Assembly: GCF_000721105.1 (NCBI RefSeq)
Contig: NZ_JOEV01000005.1
Coordinates: forward strand, 310,001-374,000
Length of the DNA stretch: 64,000 nucleotides
Direction: 5' to 3'
DNA from: Streptomyces cellulosae
Lineage (GTDB): Bacteria; Actinomycetota; Actinomycetes; Streptomycetales; Streptomycetaceae
The notes beneath the pieces were generated by a model. The model was given only the letters and a program-made list of their open reading frames with translations. It made no database searches and was not told the origin of the DNA. Shown here in pieces: positions 52,373 through 60,450 of this stretch; the first letter of the stretch is position 1, and each line of letters opens with the position of its first letter. The translations under genes were made by a program, and so were the position numbers.

Positions 52373-53155
52373 ATGGCAGCCGCTCCTTCTTCCCCCGCCG
52401 GCAAAGAACCGGCCGACGGACAGGCCGACGAACCGGACAGCCAACCGGCCGACGGAAAGGCCGGCGAGCCAGCCGGCGAACCGACCGGCGAACCCGCCGA
52501 AGAACCGGCCGGCGAGCGGGGGTCCGGCACCGGTCTCACCACGCTGTGCGCCATGGCCGCCCTGCTCCTCGCGGTGAACATGTTCGGCGGGCAGGACGCC
52601 TCGTCGGACTCCCCCCGCCTGCCGCAGGGCACGCAGGCCACGCAGGCCGGCACCTACGCCGAACCGACCGCCACGACCGCGGTACCCCGCCCGGGCAAGC
52701 ATCTGCCCCGCTCCCGGCCCGTACGTCTGCTCATCCCGAAGATCTCGGTCGACGCCCCCTTCACCCCCCTCTACATCGCCCGGACCGGGCACCTGGAAGC
52801 CCCACCGCCCGACGACACCAACCTCGTGGGCTGGCACGCGGAGGGCGCCACTCCCGGGGAAGCGGGCACCGCCGTCATCGCCGGGCACGTGGACACCGCC
52901 ACCTCTCCGGCGGTCTTCGCCGGCCTGGGAGAACTGGAGAGGGGCGACACCTTCCGGGTCGTCAGGGCCGACCGGAGCAGGGCGACCTTCGTGGTCGACA
53001 GCGTGGAGCAGTTCCCCAAGGACGACTTCCCCAGCCGGCGGGTGTACGGCGACACCCCGCAGGCCCAGGTCCGGCTCATCACCTGCGCGGGGGACTACGA
53101 CCGTTCGGTCAAGGACTACACGGAGAACCTGGTGGTCTTCGCCCACCTCGTGTGA
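52373..53155 (+). CDS. class F sortase
   Basis: 260 residues. An N-terminal Pro/Glu/Asp/Ala-rich cytoplasmic segment with repeats (~1-50: AGEPAGEPTGEPAEEPAGE) precedes one membrane helix (~55-70, LTTLCAMAALLLAVNMF) and the extracytoplasmic sortase barrel (~115-260): RLLIPKISVDAPFTPLYI, catalytic His172 in VIAGHVDT, and catalytic Cys238 in RLITCAGDYD. The conserved Arg is likely in the last strands. Class F sortases are the least characterised group in actinobacteria. ATG 52373 follows GAGGTG at 9 nt. The adjacent surface protein is the best candidate substrate. Confidence 0.93.
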   Translation: MAAAPSSPAGKEPADGQADEPDSQPADGKAGEPAGEPTGEPAEEPAGERGSGTGLTTLCAMAALLLAVNMFGGQDASSDSPRLPQGTQATQAGTYAEPTATTAVPRPGKHLPRSRPVRLLIPKISVDAPFTPLYIARTGHLEAPPPDDTNLVGWHAEGATPGEAGTAVIAGHVDTATSPAVFAGLGELERGDTFRVVRADRSRATFVVDSVEQFPKDDFPSRRVYGDTPQAQVRLITCAGDYDRSVKDYTENLVVFAHLV

Positions 53156-53302
53156 CCGTCCGGGCCGGGCGTCCGCACCATGACAGGTGTCAGGCACCGG
53201 CGGGCGGCGGGTGCTCCCAGGGTCGCAGGGCGAGCGGTGACCGGCGCGCAGTCGGCCGTACGCCGCTGGTCCAGCACATCGCCGACACGGGAAAGAGGGC
53301 TC

Positions 53303-53540
53303 ATGAGCCGCCGATCACTCACGACTCTGCTGGCCGCGGGGGGCGCCGCCGCGGTGTTGGCACTGACGCAGGTCTCCGCCCACGCCGCCTCGTTCCAGGG
53401 CGGCAACTACGGGCGTACGGGAGGGAGGGCCAGTCCCCCTACCGTCTCCGGCTGCGCGGGCACCTTCCAGCAGGTCGGTGCCACGCGTTACGCCGGGGGC
53501 ATGGCCCTGAAGTACTTCTACTCGTCCAAGTACCGACCGC
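53303..53540 (+). pseudogene. truncated small secreted-protein gene (3' end lost)
   Basis: ATG 53303 has AAAGAGGG before it and encodes a good signal peptide (LTTLLAAGGAAAVLALTQVSA) followed by a short Gly/Cys-containing body ending MALKYFYSSKY. Intact Streptomyces proteins of this general type continue with a cysteine-bearing second half. Here, directly after the final Lys-Tyr, the sequence becomes Arg/Pro/Gly-rich, runs through a terminator hairpin and stays open antisense to the next gene with no proper stop. The 3' half seems to have been deleted when it was joined to the end of the protease gene. Family not recognised with certainty. Confidence 0.6.
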
Positions 53541-53563
53541 CTGCGGCCTGCCGACGCAGGCGC

Positions 53564-53601
53564 AGCGGCCCGCGGACCGGTGGCCGGGTCCGTGGGCCGC
53601 T
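53564..53601 (-). terminator. 15-bp stem-loop after the streptogrisin C-like gene
   Basis: 53564-53578 pairs with 53587-53601 with one mismatch and an 8-nt loop, 17 nt beyond the protease stop. Confidence 0.75.
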
Positions 53602-53617
53602 CGTCCCTGGCGGTATG

Positions 53618-54985
53618 TCAGGCGCGCTGCCACAGAGCGGGGGCGGCGGACGGCTGCAACGCGCCCTGTGCCTGGTGGCTCTGCAGACACTGGTAGGTGA
53701 CACCGGCGTAGGTGACCTGCGCCCCGACGTCGTAGACCCGGCCGCTCGCCCAGGAACTGGACGGGTCGACGGGGGTCCCGGGGGTCTCGGTCTGGGCCGC
53801 GCTGGTCTTCAGGACGAGTCCGTAGGTGCTGAGCACCGGGTTGATCGGCTGGTAGAAGGTGGTGCCGCCGCTGGTGCAGTCACCGGAGCCGCCCGAGGTG
53901 ACGCCCTGCGCCTGGGTGCCCGAGACGTAGGGGCCGCCCGAGTCGCCCGGCTCGGCACAGACGGTCGTGCGCGTCACGCCGTCGACCGTGCCTTCCGCGT
54001 AGGTGACGCTGGTGTCGTGCTGCTGGATGATGCCGCAGTGCCAGCCGCTCGTCGATCCCGAGCGGCAGATCGCGGCACCGATCAGGGCCTGCGCGGAGCC
54101 GGCGACCTGGACGTCCTGACCTCCCTCGCCCTTGACGGCGGACGTCGCGGTCCAGTCGCTGTTGACGCCCACCCACGACATGTCGTGGCCGGGGAAGACC
54201 GAGGCCTGGAAGGTGCCCTGGGCCACCATGTTGAAGCCGGTGGTGGTGTCCCCCGCCTTGCCGCAGTGCCCCGCGCTCGCGAAGCCCTGCTGGGCCCCCT
54301 TGGTGACGGCGAACCCGACGGAACAGCGGGCGATGTCCTCGATGTAGTAAGCGTCGCCGCCGCGGATGTCGTACAGGGCACGCGGCCGGTCCGCGGACAC
54401 CTTCACCTTCACCAGCTTTCTGTCGACCCCGGCGGCGGCGATCAGGGAGTTCGCGGCGGTCCGGCTCGTGGCCTGGACCGTCACCCGGTTGGTGCGCACG
54501 TCGACGTAGCGGACCGGTGCTTTCAGCGCGGTGGTGCCGGTCGTGACGGAGTCCAGTTTCGCCTTGGCCGCCTTGAGGTCCGCCAGAGGCGTCCTGACGA
54601 CCGCGGCCTTCGCCCCGCCGGCCTCGATGGCGGACTTGTCCGCGGCGTCGGTGGTCGCGACGGTGAGGTCGGCGGAGGTCATGCCGCTCACCCAGGCGCC
54701 CGCGAAGCGCCGGCCCAGGGCGATCTGCAGCCGGCCCGCGCGTGTCCCCGCCTCCGCCTCGTTCTCCAGCCGCGCCCTGGCCTGAGCGTCCGTCAGTCCG
54801 AGATCGCGCCGCAGTGCGCGCAGCACCGCGGTCGACGGAGCGTCGGCCCCGAGCGTCCGCGCGGCCGAGGGGCCGTTCGCCGGTACGGGGGGTGCGGCGG
54901 CCGCCGCTTGGGGCAGTGCCGTCAGGACCAGCGCGCCGAGCGCGGTCATGGCGGCGCAGGCCGCACCGATGTGTCTGTGGGCCAT
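53618..54985 (-). CDS. secreted S1 protease with C-terminal chitin-binding domain (streptogrisin C-like)
   Basis: 455 residues. Signal peptide (~1-31), propeptide (~45-205) of the alpha-lytic type, mature chymotrypsin-fold protease from about IRGGDAYYIED (~208) with His240 in SAGHC and Ser349 in GDSGG, Asp in the PGHDMSWV strand, and streptogrisin disulfides (CRSGSTSGWHCG). After a Pro/Thr linker (~395-412) the last 43 residues are a CBM5/12 chitin-binding module (SWASGRVYDVGAQVTYAGVT, then CLQSHQAQ and ALWQ). This is the organisation of streptogrisin C, a protease aimed at chitin-associated protein. ATG 54985 follows AGGAGAG. It is divergent from the GH64 glucanase: together they would attack fungal walls. 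Confidence 0.95.
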   Translation of the reverse strand: MAHRHIGAACAAMTALGALVLTALPQAAAAAPPVPANGPSAARTLGADAPSTAVLRALRRDLGLTDAQARARLENEAEAGTRAGRLQIALGRRFAGAWVSGMTSADLTVATTDAADKSAIEAGGAKAAVVRTPLADLKAAKAKLDSVTTGTTALKAPVRYVDVRTNRVTVQATSRTAANSLIAAAGVDRKLVKVKVSADRPRALYDIRGGDAYYIEDIARCSVGFAVTKGAQQGFASAGHCGKAGDTTTGFNMVAQGTFQASVFPGHDMSWVGVNSDWTATSAVKGEGGQDVQVAGSAQALIGAAICRSGSTSGWHCGIIQQHDTSVTYAEGTVDGVTRTTVCAEPGDSGGPYVSGTQAQGVTSGGSGDCTSGGTTFYQPINPVLSTYGLVLKTSAAQTETPGTPVDPSSSWASGRVYDVGAQVTYAGVTYQCLQSHQAQGALQPSAAPALWQRA

Positions 54986-55446
54986 GAATCTCTCCTAGGT
55001 CTCAGGGGAAAAGCGCCTCGAATCAGTAGCTTTTGCCGCGAGTCGCACAGAAGATGTCGCGTGTCCGCCGGTTCCGCGTATCGGACGACATGAGGGACCC
55101 GCCCGGCGGAACAGCGGGCACACCACCCGGGCCGGCGTCCCGGCTCGCCGGCCTCGGTCACGAGGGATGCGGCCGTCGCGATCGCGGCGCCGGGGATCGT
55201 CAGGGGGATACGGGCCTGAGGTCGGCTCGCGGGGACCGTCGGCGGAGTTGACGCCCGTCGTCGAGGCCCCCGGAGCATCTCCGCGGGCGGCGCGACGCCC
55301 GGGGTGAACGGGGCGCCGGCGCGTTCGGCGGTGTCCGTCTCGCGTGCTCCTGCCGCGCCCGCGGCCGGGACGTCGGTGGCGAAGGTCGGGCCCCCGCCGC
55401 GGCGGTGAGGGAGAGGGATCGGCGACTCCCGGAACGGACGCACTCA
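54986..55446. other. 461-bp divergent intergenic region, no gene supported
   Basis: Between the protease and the GH64 promoter. Open frames are Arg/Pro-rich and lack credible starts. The first ~100 nt next to the protease are relatively AT-rich and should contain its promoter; no palindrome like that at 55475 is present on the protease side. Confidence 0.45.
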
Positions 55447-55488
55447 TTGACATGCACCCGTCGCAGCGCAACGCTGAGAGCGCTCTCA
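55447..55488 (+). promoter_or_regulatory. GH64 promoter with LacI-type operator TGAGAGCGCTCTCA
   Basis: TTGACA (55447-55452) is followed after 17 nt by a weak -10 (AACGCT, 55470-55475). The perfect 14-bp palindrome at 55475-55488 overlaps the expected start point. Its 12-bp core GAGAGCGCTCTC is identical to the site at 6165. Confidence 0.7.
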
Positions 55489-55533
55489 TAAAAGGTACGG
55501 ACCAGACCCCGTTCCCCCACACGGAGGTGAAGC

Positions 55534-56733
55534 GTGCTCGCCAGACTCACCCCCCGGCTCGTGTCCGTGGCAGCGGCAGCCGTGTTGCTGGGCTCCCTGC
55601 TCACGTTCGCGGCCCCGTCGTCCGCCCGGGCCGCGGTGCCGGACACGATCCCGCTGAAGCTGACCAACAACTCCGGCCGCGGTGAGCCGGTGTACGTGTA
55701 CACGATCGGCACCTCACTGGCGTCGGGCCAGCAGGGCTGGGCCGACGCGAACGGTACGTTCCACCCCTGGCCCGCCGGGAACGTCCCGCCCGTGCCGGCG
55801 CCCGACGCGTCCATTCCCGGGCCGGCCGCGGGACAGTCGAAGACGATCCGGATCCCCAAGTTCTCCGGCCGGATCTACTTCTCGTACGGGCACAAGCTCG
55901 TCTTCAAGCTGGCCACCGGCGGCCTGGTGCAGCCGGCCGTGCAGAATCCGAGCGACCCCAACAACGACATCCTCTTCAACTGGTCGGAGTACACGCTCAA
56001 CGACTCCGGTCTGTGGCTCAACAGCACCCAGGTCGACATGTTCTCCGCCCCCTACGCGGTCGGTGTGCAGCGCGCCGACGGCAGCACGGTGAACACCGGA
56101 CACCTCGAACCGGGCGGCTACAACGCCGTGTTCGACGCGCTGCGGGCACAGCCGGGCGGCTGGGCGGGGCTGGTGCAGACGCGCTCCGACGGCACCGTCC
56201 TGCGGGCACTGTCCCCCGGTCACGGGGTGGGGAACGGCGCGCTGCCCGCCTCGGTCCTGGACGACTACATCAACCGGGTCTGGCAGAAGTACGCCACGGC
56301 GACGCTGACGGTCACGCCGTTCGCCGACCAGCCCGGCACCAAGTACTACGGCCGGGTGTCGGGCAACGTCATGAACTTCACCAACGGCGCCGGCGCGGTC
56401 GTCACCAGCTTCCAGAAGCCGGACGCGGACAGCGTCTTCGGCTGTCACAAGCTGCTCGACGCCCCCAACGACGCGGTGCGCGGGCCCATCTCCCGCACCC
56501 TGTGCGCGGGGTTCAACCGCTCCACGCTGCTGGTCAATCCCACCCAGCCCGACACCTCGGCGGCGAACTTCTACCAGGACGCGGTGACCAACCACTACGC
56601 CCGGGCCGTCCATGCGCGGATGGCCGACGGCAAGGCGTACGCCTTCGCCTTCGACGACGTCGGACAGCACGAGTCGCTGGTGCACGACGGCAGTCCGCGG
56701 CAGGCGTATCTGACACTGGATCCGCTCAGCTGA
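55534..56733 (+). CDS. secreted beta-1,3-glucanase (GH64)
   Basis: 399 residues. Signal peptide (~1-34), then a single GH64 domain, a thaumatin-like beta barrel joined to a mixed domain: IPLKLTNNSGRGEPVYVYTI, GRIYFSYGHKLVFKL, LFNWSEYTLNDSGLWLNSTQ and VDMFSAPYAVGVQ form the cleft with the catalytic Glu/Asp pair (probably in NWSEYT and NSTQVDMFS). It releases laminaripentaose-type products from beta-1,3-glucan of fungal walls. No extra binding module. GTG 55534 follows GGAGGTG. Operator and promoter lie just upstream. Confidence 0.95.
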   Translation: MLARLTPRLVSVAAAAVLLGSLLTFAAPSSARAAVPDTIPLKLTNNSGRGEPVYVYTIGTSLASGQQGWADANGTFHPWPAGNVPPVPAPDASIPGPAAGQSKTIRIPKFSGRIYFSYGHKLVFKLATGGLVQPAVQNPSDPNNDILFNWSEYTLNDSGLWLNSTQVDMFSAPYAVGVQRADGSTVNTGHLEPGGYNAVFDALRAQPGGWAGLVQTRSDGTVLRALSPGHGVGNGALPASVLDDYINRVWQKYATATLTVTPFADQPGTKYYGRVSGNVMNFTNGAGAVVTSFQKPDADSVFGCHKLLDAPNDAVRGPISRTLCAGFNRSTLLVNPTQPDTSAANFYQDAVTNHYARAVHARMADGKAYAFAFDDVGQHESLVHDGSPRQAYLTLDPLS

Positions 56734-56745
56734 CCATGTGGTGAC

Positions 56746-57612
56746 TCAACGGGCCGTGGGGGCACCGCCGTCACCGCGCAGGCGGGCCAGGTTCTGCTCC
56801 AGCAGGGCCGTGGACACGGCGACCCCCACGCCCCCTTCGTCCGCCACCGGCGCCAGCCGGCCGTCGGCCGCCTTCAACTGGATGAGTGCCGTGTCGATCG
56901 CCTGGTGCGCCGCGAACAGACACGGCGTGCTGTAGATCGCCGCGTCGACGCCCAGCCCCGTCAGTTCGCCGAGCGAGAGCCGGGGGGACTTGCCGCCCGC
57001 GATCTGGTTGAACAGCACCGGCTTGTCGCCGACCACGTCACGGATCCGGCGGATCCACTCCACGCTGCGGACCCCGTCCACCAGCACCACGTCGGCGGCC
57101 GTGGCGGCGAGCGCCTTCGCCCGCAGCAGGATGTCCTCCTCGCCGGTGGCGTCCGTACGGGCGACGACCACCAGGTCCCGGCGGGTGGCAAGCACCGCCT
57201 CCAGCTTGTCCAGGTACTCCTCCAGCGGCAGCACCTGCTTGCCGTCGGCGTGCCCGCAGCGGCGCGGACGCTTCTGGTCCTCCAGGATCACCCCCGAGGC
57301 CCCGAGCCGTTCGAGGTTCTCCACGACGTGGCAGGCCACCTCGGTGTCGACGTAGCCGTCGTCGATGTCGACCAGCAGGTCGTGGCGCGGGAAGGCGGCG
57401 CGCAGCCGCCCGACGAAGGCGACCATGTCCGGCCAGGCGATGAAGCCGATGTCCGGAAGGCCGTAGTGGGAGGCGGCGAAGCCGAATCCGGAGACGAACA
57501 TCCCGTCGAAGTGCCGGGCCGCCAGGGAGGCGGAGTACATGTCGTGGACGCCGATCAGCGGGGTGGTCCCCGGGGCGGCGATCCGGTGGCGCAAGATGTT
57601 CCCGTACGTCAA
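56746..57612 (-). CDS. isocitrate-lyase/PEP-mutase superfamily enzyme
   Basis: 288 residues, cytoplasmic TIM barrel. LLVDIDDGYVDTEVACHVVE holds the Mg-binding aspartates; VILEDQKRPRRCGH has the Cys-Gly-His loop of C-C lyases (methylisocitrate or isocitrate lyase), not the EDK..NS loop of PEP mutase. VVVARTDATGEEDILLRAKA and LFNQIAGGKSPRLSLGELTG continue the family pattern. It probably cleaves or makes a C-C bond in a 2-hydroxy diacid; the exact substrate is unknown. TTG 57612 is chosen because GAGGAGGAG lies 7 nt upstream and no ATG or GTG gives a full domain. It is divergent from the hybrid regulator and may belong to the same pathway. Confidence 0.85.
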   Translation of the reverse strand: MTYGNILRHRIAAPGTTPLIGVHDMYSASLAARHFDGMFVSGFGFAASHYGLPDIGFIAWPDMVAFVGRLRAAFPRHDLLVDIDDGYVDTEVACHVVENLERLGASGVILEDQKRPRRCGHADGKQVLPLEEYLDKLEAVLATRRDLVVVARTDATGEEDILLRAKALAATAADVVLVDGVRSVEWIRRIRDVVGDKPVLFNQIAGGKSPRLSLGELTGLGVDAAIYSTPCLFAAHQAIDTALIQLKAADGRLAPVADEGGVGVAVSTALLEQNLARLRGDGGAPTAR

Positions 57613-57791
57613 CGTCTGACTCCTCCTCGGGCGCGGTGCCCGGTGCGGTGCGGTCGGCGGCCCTGTGCCGACGGCCGATGATGCACGGGCCCCGACGCCG
57701 GGCGCTCGTCCGGACCGGCTCCGCTCACTCGCCCGGCGCAGCGCATTCACCGCAGAAACGTCACTCGGCCGTAGCCGACCGCGTGGGGTGT

Positions 57792-57829
57792 GATCGCCGT
57801 TGCGATCGTTATGATGGCGCACATCGATC
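57792..57829. promoter_or_regulatory. clustered GATCG elements, candidate operators of the hybrid regulator
   Basis: GATCGC-CGTT-GCGATC (57792-57807) is a perfect inverted repeat, followed by ATCGATC (57823-57829) with flank AAACGAAC. A related sequence (ATCGATC with AGAAGAAA on the reverse strand) lies at 58998-59004 before the ABC operon. Confidence 0.5.
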
Positions 57830-57861
57830 AAACGAACATTCACGCGCTCCAGGAGGCCCTC

Positions 57862-58965
57862 GTGCGGGAGCCGGTCGATCGCAGGCATCAGCGGATCCTC
57901 GCCGCCGTTCAGTCGCGGGGCACCGCGCGGGTGCGGGATCTCGCCGCCGAGCTCCAGGTCTCGGTGGTCACGCTGCGCCGGGACGTGGAGGAGCTGGCCC
58001 GCGAGGGCAGACTGCGCCGCGGCCACGGTGTCGTCCACTCGACGCTGCCCGCGCAGGAACTGCCCGGCAGTGGTATCGCGGGCCCGGACGGGGACATGGT
58101 GGCGGTGGTGGTGCCGGAGCTGCACTCGTACCTGTACGAGACGCTGCACGGCGCGCGTACGGTGCTCGAGGCGGCCGGTCTGCGCATCGCGCTGCGCATC
58201 GCGCCGCAGGTCGCCGGGGCGGAGCGCCCGTTGGTGGAGCGGGCGCTCGCGGACGGCGCACGGGGTCTGCTGCTGGCGCCGCGCTGGCGCACCCCGGCCG
58301 TCGAGGAGGCCGACTACGGATGGCTGGCCGCCCTGGAGGTGCCGGCGGTGCTGATGGAGCGGCGGCCACCGGCCGGCAGCGCGCTGCACGCGCTGGACTC
58401 GGTGTGTTCGGACCACTGGTACGGCGCGCATCTCGCGGTGGAGCACCTGGTGGGGCTCGGCCACCGGCGGATCGTGTTCGCGACCCGGGACGACAGTCCC
58501 ACCGCGCGGAGTCTGCGGGCCTCCTTCACCCGGATCGCAACGGAGCATCCGCTGGTGGAGGAGTGGGCGTGGGCGCTGAGTTCGCCGGACGCCGGCAAGG
58601 ACGGGCCGTACGCGGCGCACGAGACGGCGGACGTGCCGACGCTGCTGCGCAAGCTGGGCGCGACGGCGGCGGTGCTGCACGGCGACGTGGACGCGCTGAT
58701 GGCCGCCCAGCGGCTGGCGGAGAACGGTGTCCGGGTGCCGGAGGACTGCTCGGTCGTGGCGTACGACGACGTGCTCGCGGGGCTCGGCACCATCCCGCTC
58801 ACCGCGGTGGCCCCGCCCAAGACGGAGGTCGGGCGGGTGGCGGCGGAGTTGCTGCTGCACCGCTTGGCGGGCGGGCACGGCACCGGGTCGCCGACGGTGC
58901 GTCGCGTCGAGCTGCTGCCGTCGCTGACGGTGCGGGGTTCGACGGGGGAACCGAGCACTCCGTAA
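57862..58965 (+). CDS. hybrid regulator: DeoR-type HTH with LacI-type sugar sensor
   Basis: 367 residues. N-terminal DeoR-type winged HTH (~5-60: RRHQRILAAVQSRGTARVRD, LAAELQVSVVTLRRDVEELA). Residues ~75-360 form a type-1 periplasmic-binding fold like that of LacI-family regulators: AVVVPELHSYLYETLHGART, ALADGARGLLLAP, AVEHLVGLGHRRIVFATRDD, VLHGDVDALMAAQRLAENG and VPEDCSVVAYDDVLAGLGTI. Normal DeoR regulators have a phosphosugar isomerase-like sensor instead. It should bind a free sugar and control the ABC operon downstream. GTG 57862 follows AGGAGG. Such hybrids occur in actinobacteria and are little studied. Confidence 0.88.
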   Translation: MREPVDRRHQRILAAVQSRGTARVRDLAAELQVSVVTLRRDVEELAREGRLRRGHGVVHSTLPAQELPGSGIAGPDGDMVAVVVPELHSYLYETLHGARTVLEAAGLRIALRIAPQVAGAERPLVERALADGARGLLLAPRWRTPAVEEADYGWLAALEVPAVLMERRPPAGSALHALDSVCSDHWYGAHLAVEHLVGLGHRRIVFATRDDSPTARSLRASFTRIATEHPLVEEWAWALSSPDAGKDGPYAAHETADVPTLLRKLGATAAVLHGDVDALMAAQRLAENGVRVPEDCSVVAYDDVLAGLGTIPLTAVAPPKTEVGRVAAELLLHRLAGGHGTGSPTVRRVELLPSLTVRGSTGEPSTP

Positions 58966-58975
58966 CGATGAGCGT

Positions 58976-59035
58976 TTGACCGCTTTATTTTCTTCTGATC
59001 GATCTATTGACCGTTTGCGGTCGGTCCTTGAGGAT
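58976..59035 (+). promoter_or_regulatory. promoter region of the ABC transporter operon
   Basis: Two TTGACCG elements at 58976 and 59007, 31 nt apart, flank an AT-rich stretch and ATCGATC (58998-59004). For the second, GAGGAT (59030-59035) is a possible -10 after 17 nt. The palindromic core overlaps the -35 region, as expected for repression. Confidence 0.45.
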
Positions 59036-59090
59036 TCCCCGTGTCCCGAACCGTCGTGCCAGTCAGGCACGCAGAGCCGCGGGAGGCCCC

Positions 59091-60422
59091 ATGCTCGGCC
59101 GGCCCAGTCGCCGATCCGTGCTCGCCGCGACGGCCGCCGTACCACTCGCAGGCGCACTGAGCGCCTGCAGCGGATCGTCGGATTCGTCGTTGCGCAGCAC
59201 GGGCAAGACCACGCGCGTCACTTTCTGGTCCGCCCTGCGCGGCAGCCAGGAGGTGGTCGACGCCTTCAACAAGACCCACGACCACATCCAGGTCGACTTC
59301 CAGCAGATCCCGTCCGGAACCCAGGGCGGCTACGCGAAGCTCAGTAACGCGGCCCGGGCCGGAAACGCCCCCGACGTCGCCACCATCGAGTACCCGCAGA
59401 TCCCCGGATTCGCCATCGACGGCGTCGCCCGGGACATCACCGACCTGGTCAGCGACCGTCTGCGCCGCAAGCTGCTGCCGCAGGCGCTCGGACTGACGAC
59501 CTTCGAAGGGCGGGTGTACAGCGTCCCGCTGGACGTCGAGCCCATGGTGATGCACTACCGCACCGACCTGTTCGACCGTTACGGCCTTCACGTCCCGCAG
59601 ACCTGGGACGAGTTCGCCGAACTGGCCCGCACGGTGCACCGCAAGGCCTCCGGCCGGCGGCTGGTGCTCTTCCCCACGGACGGGGGCACCCAGTTCGCCG
59701 GCTACTCCTGGCAGGCCGGCGCGCAGTGGTTCGACACCGGCAAGGGCGCGTGGAACGTCTCCCTCGCCGACGCGCCCACCCGGCGCGTGGCCACGTACTG
59801 GCAGCGACTCATCGACCGCGACGACGTGTTCATGAACGCCGTCGAGAGCAGGCAGTTCGACGCGCAGGTCGCCGAAGGGCTGGTGCTGACCCGGCTCAGC
59901 GGCGCCTGGGAGGCCGGCGCCCAGATGAGAAAAGTTCCCGCCCAGAAGGGCCAGTGGCGGATCGCGCCCCTGCCGCAGTGGGACACCGGGCGCCCGTCCG
60001 TCGGCACGCACGGCGGCTCCACGTTCGCCATCACCAAGGACTGCCGGGTGCCGGAGGCCGCGATGGAGTTCATCGAGTGGCAGGTGTCCCATCCGGACTC
60101 CCTGCGCGCCCGCCTCTCCAGCGGCACCAGCAGCCAGTACCCGGCGGCCACCGCGCTGATCGCGGTCGGCCGCGAGGCGTTCGACCGCTCCTACTACGGC
60201 GGCCAGGACATCTACACGCTCTTCCAGCAGGAGGCCGACAAGATCCGGGACAGCTGGGTGTGGGGGCCTCGGATGACCGCCACGCTGCGGGTCATGCAGG
60301 ACAACTTCGCCCGCGCGAGCGGCGGCCAGGGCTCCCTGATCGACTCCGTGCGCGCGGCCCAGGACGGCACCATGCCCGACCTCAAGGCCCTGGGCCTGTC
60401 CACCACCCAGCACAGCACCTGA
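59091..60422 (+). CDS. extracellular sugar-binding lipoprotein of a CUT1 ABC transporter
   Basis: 443 residues. The N-terminus has twin arginines (RPSRRSVLAATAAVPLAGAL) and lipobox LSAC (Cys ~24), so it is a Tat-type lipoprotein. The rest is an SBP_bac_1 fold: VTFWSALRGSQEVVDAFNK, GNAPDVATIEYPQIPGFA, VPLDVEPMVMHYRTDLF, GLHVPQTWDEFAELARTV, and GGSTFAITKDCRVPEAAMEF. It captures an oligosaccharide for the two permeases that follow. No ATPase is encoded here; Streptomyces CUT1 systems often share MsiK. ATG 59091 follows GGGAGG. First gene of the operon controlled by the hybrid regulator. Confidence 0.94.
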   Translation: MLGRPSRRSVLAATAAVPLAGALSACSGSSDSSLRSTGKTTRVTFWSALRGSQEVVDAFNKTHDHIQVDFQQIPSGTQGGYAKLSNAARAGNAPDVATIEYPQIPGFAIDGVARDITDLVSDRLRRKLLPQALGLTTFEGRVYSVPLDVEPMVMHYRTDLFDRYGLHVPQTWDEFAELARTVHRKASGRRLVLFPTDGGTQFAGYSWQAGAQWFDTGKGAWNVSLADAPTRRVATYWQRLIDRDDVFMNAVESRQFDAQVAEGLVLTRLSGAWEAGAQMRKVPAQKGQWRIAPLPQWDTGRPSVGTHGGSTFAITKDCRVPEAAMEFIEWQVSHPDSLRARLSSGTSSQYPAATALIAVGREAFDRSYYGGQDIYTLFQQEADKIRDSWVWGPRMTATLRVMQDNFARASGGQGSLIDSVRAAQDGTMPDLKALGLSTTQHST

Positions 60423-60450
60423 GCCGCCCGAAAGGCAGGTGAACTCCCCC

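Noticed and set aside
53180..55093. 637-codon plus-strand frame containing the truncated secreted protein
   Set aside because: Beyond about 53540 it is only the antisense shadow of the streptogrisin C-like gene and runs through its terminator.
56746..57612. Phosphonate biosynthesis (PEP mutase)
   Set aside because: The loop has Cys-Gly-His of C-C lyases instead of the PEP mutase loop, and no phosphonopyruvate decarboxylase is nearby.
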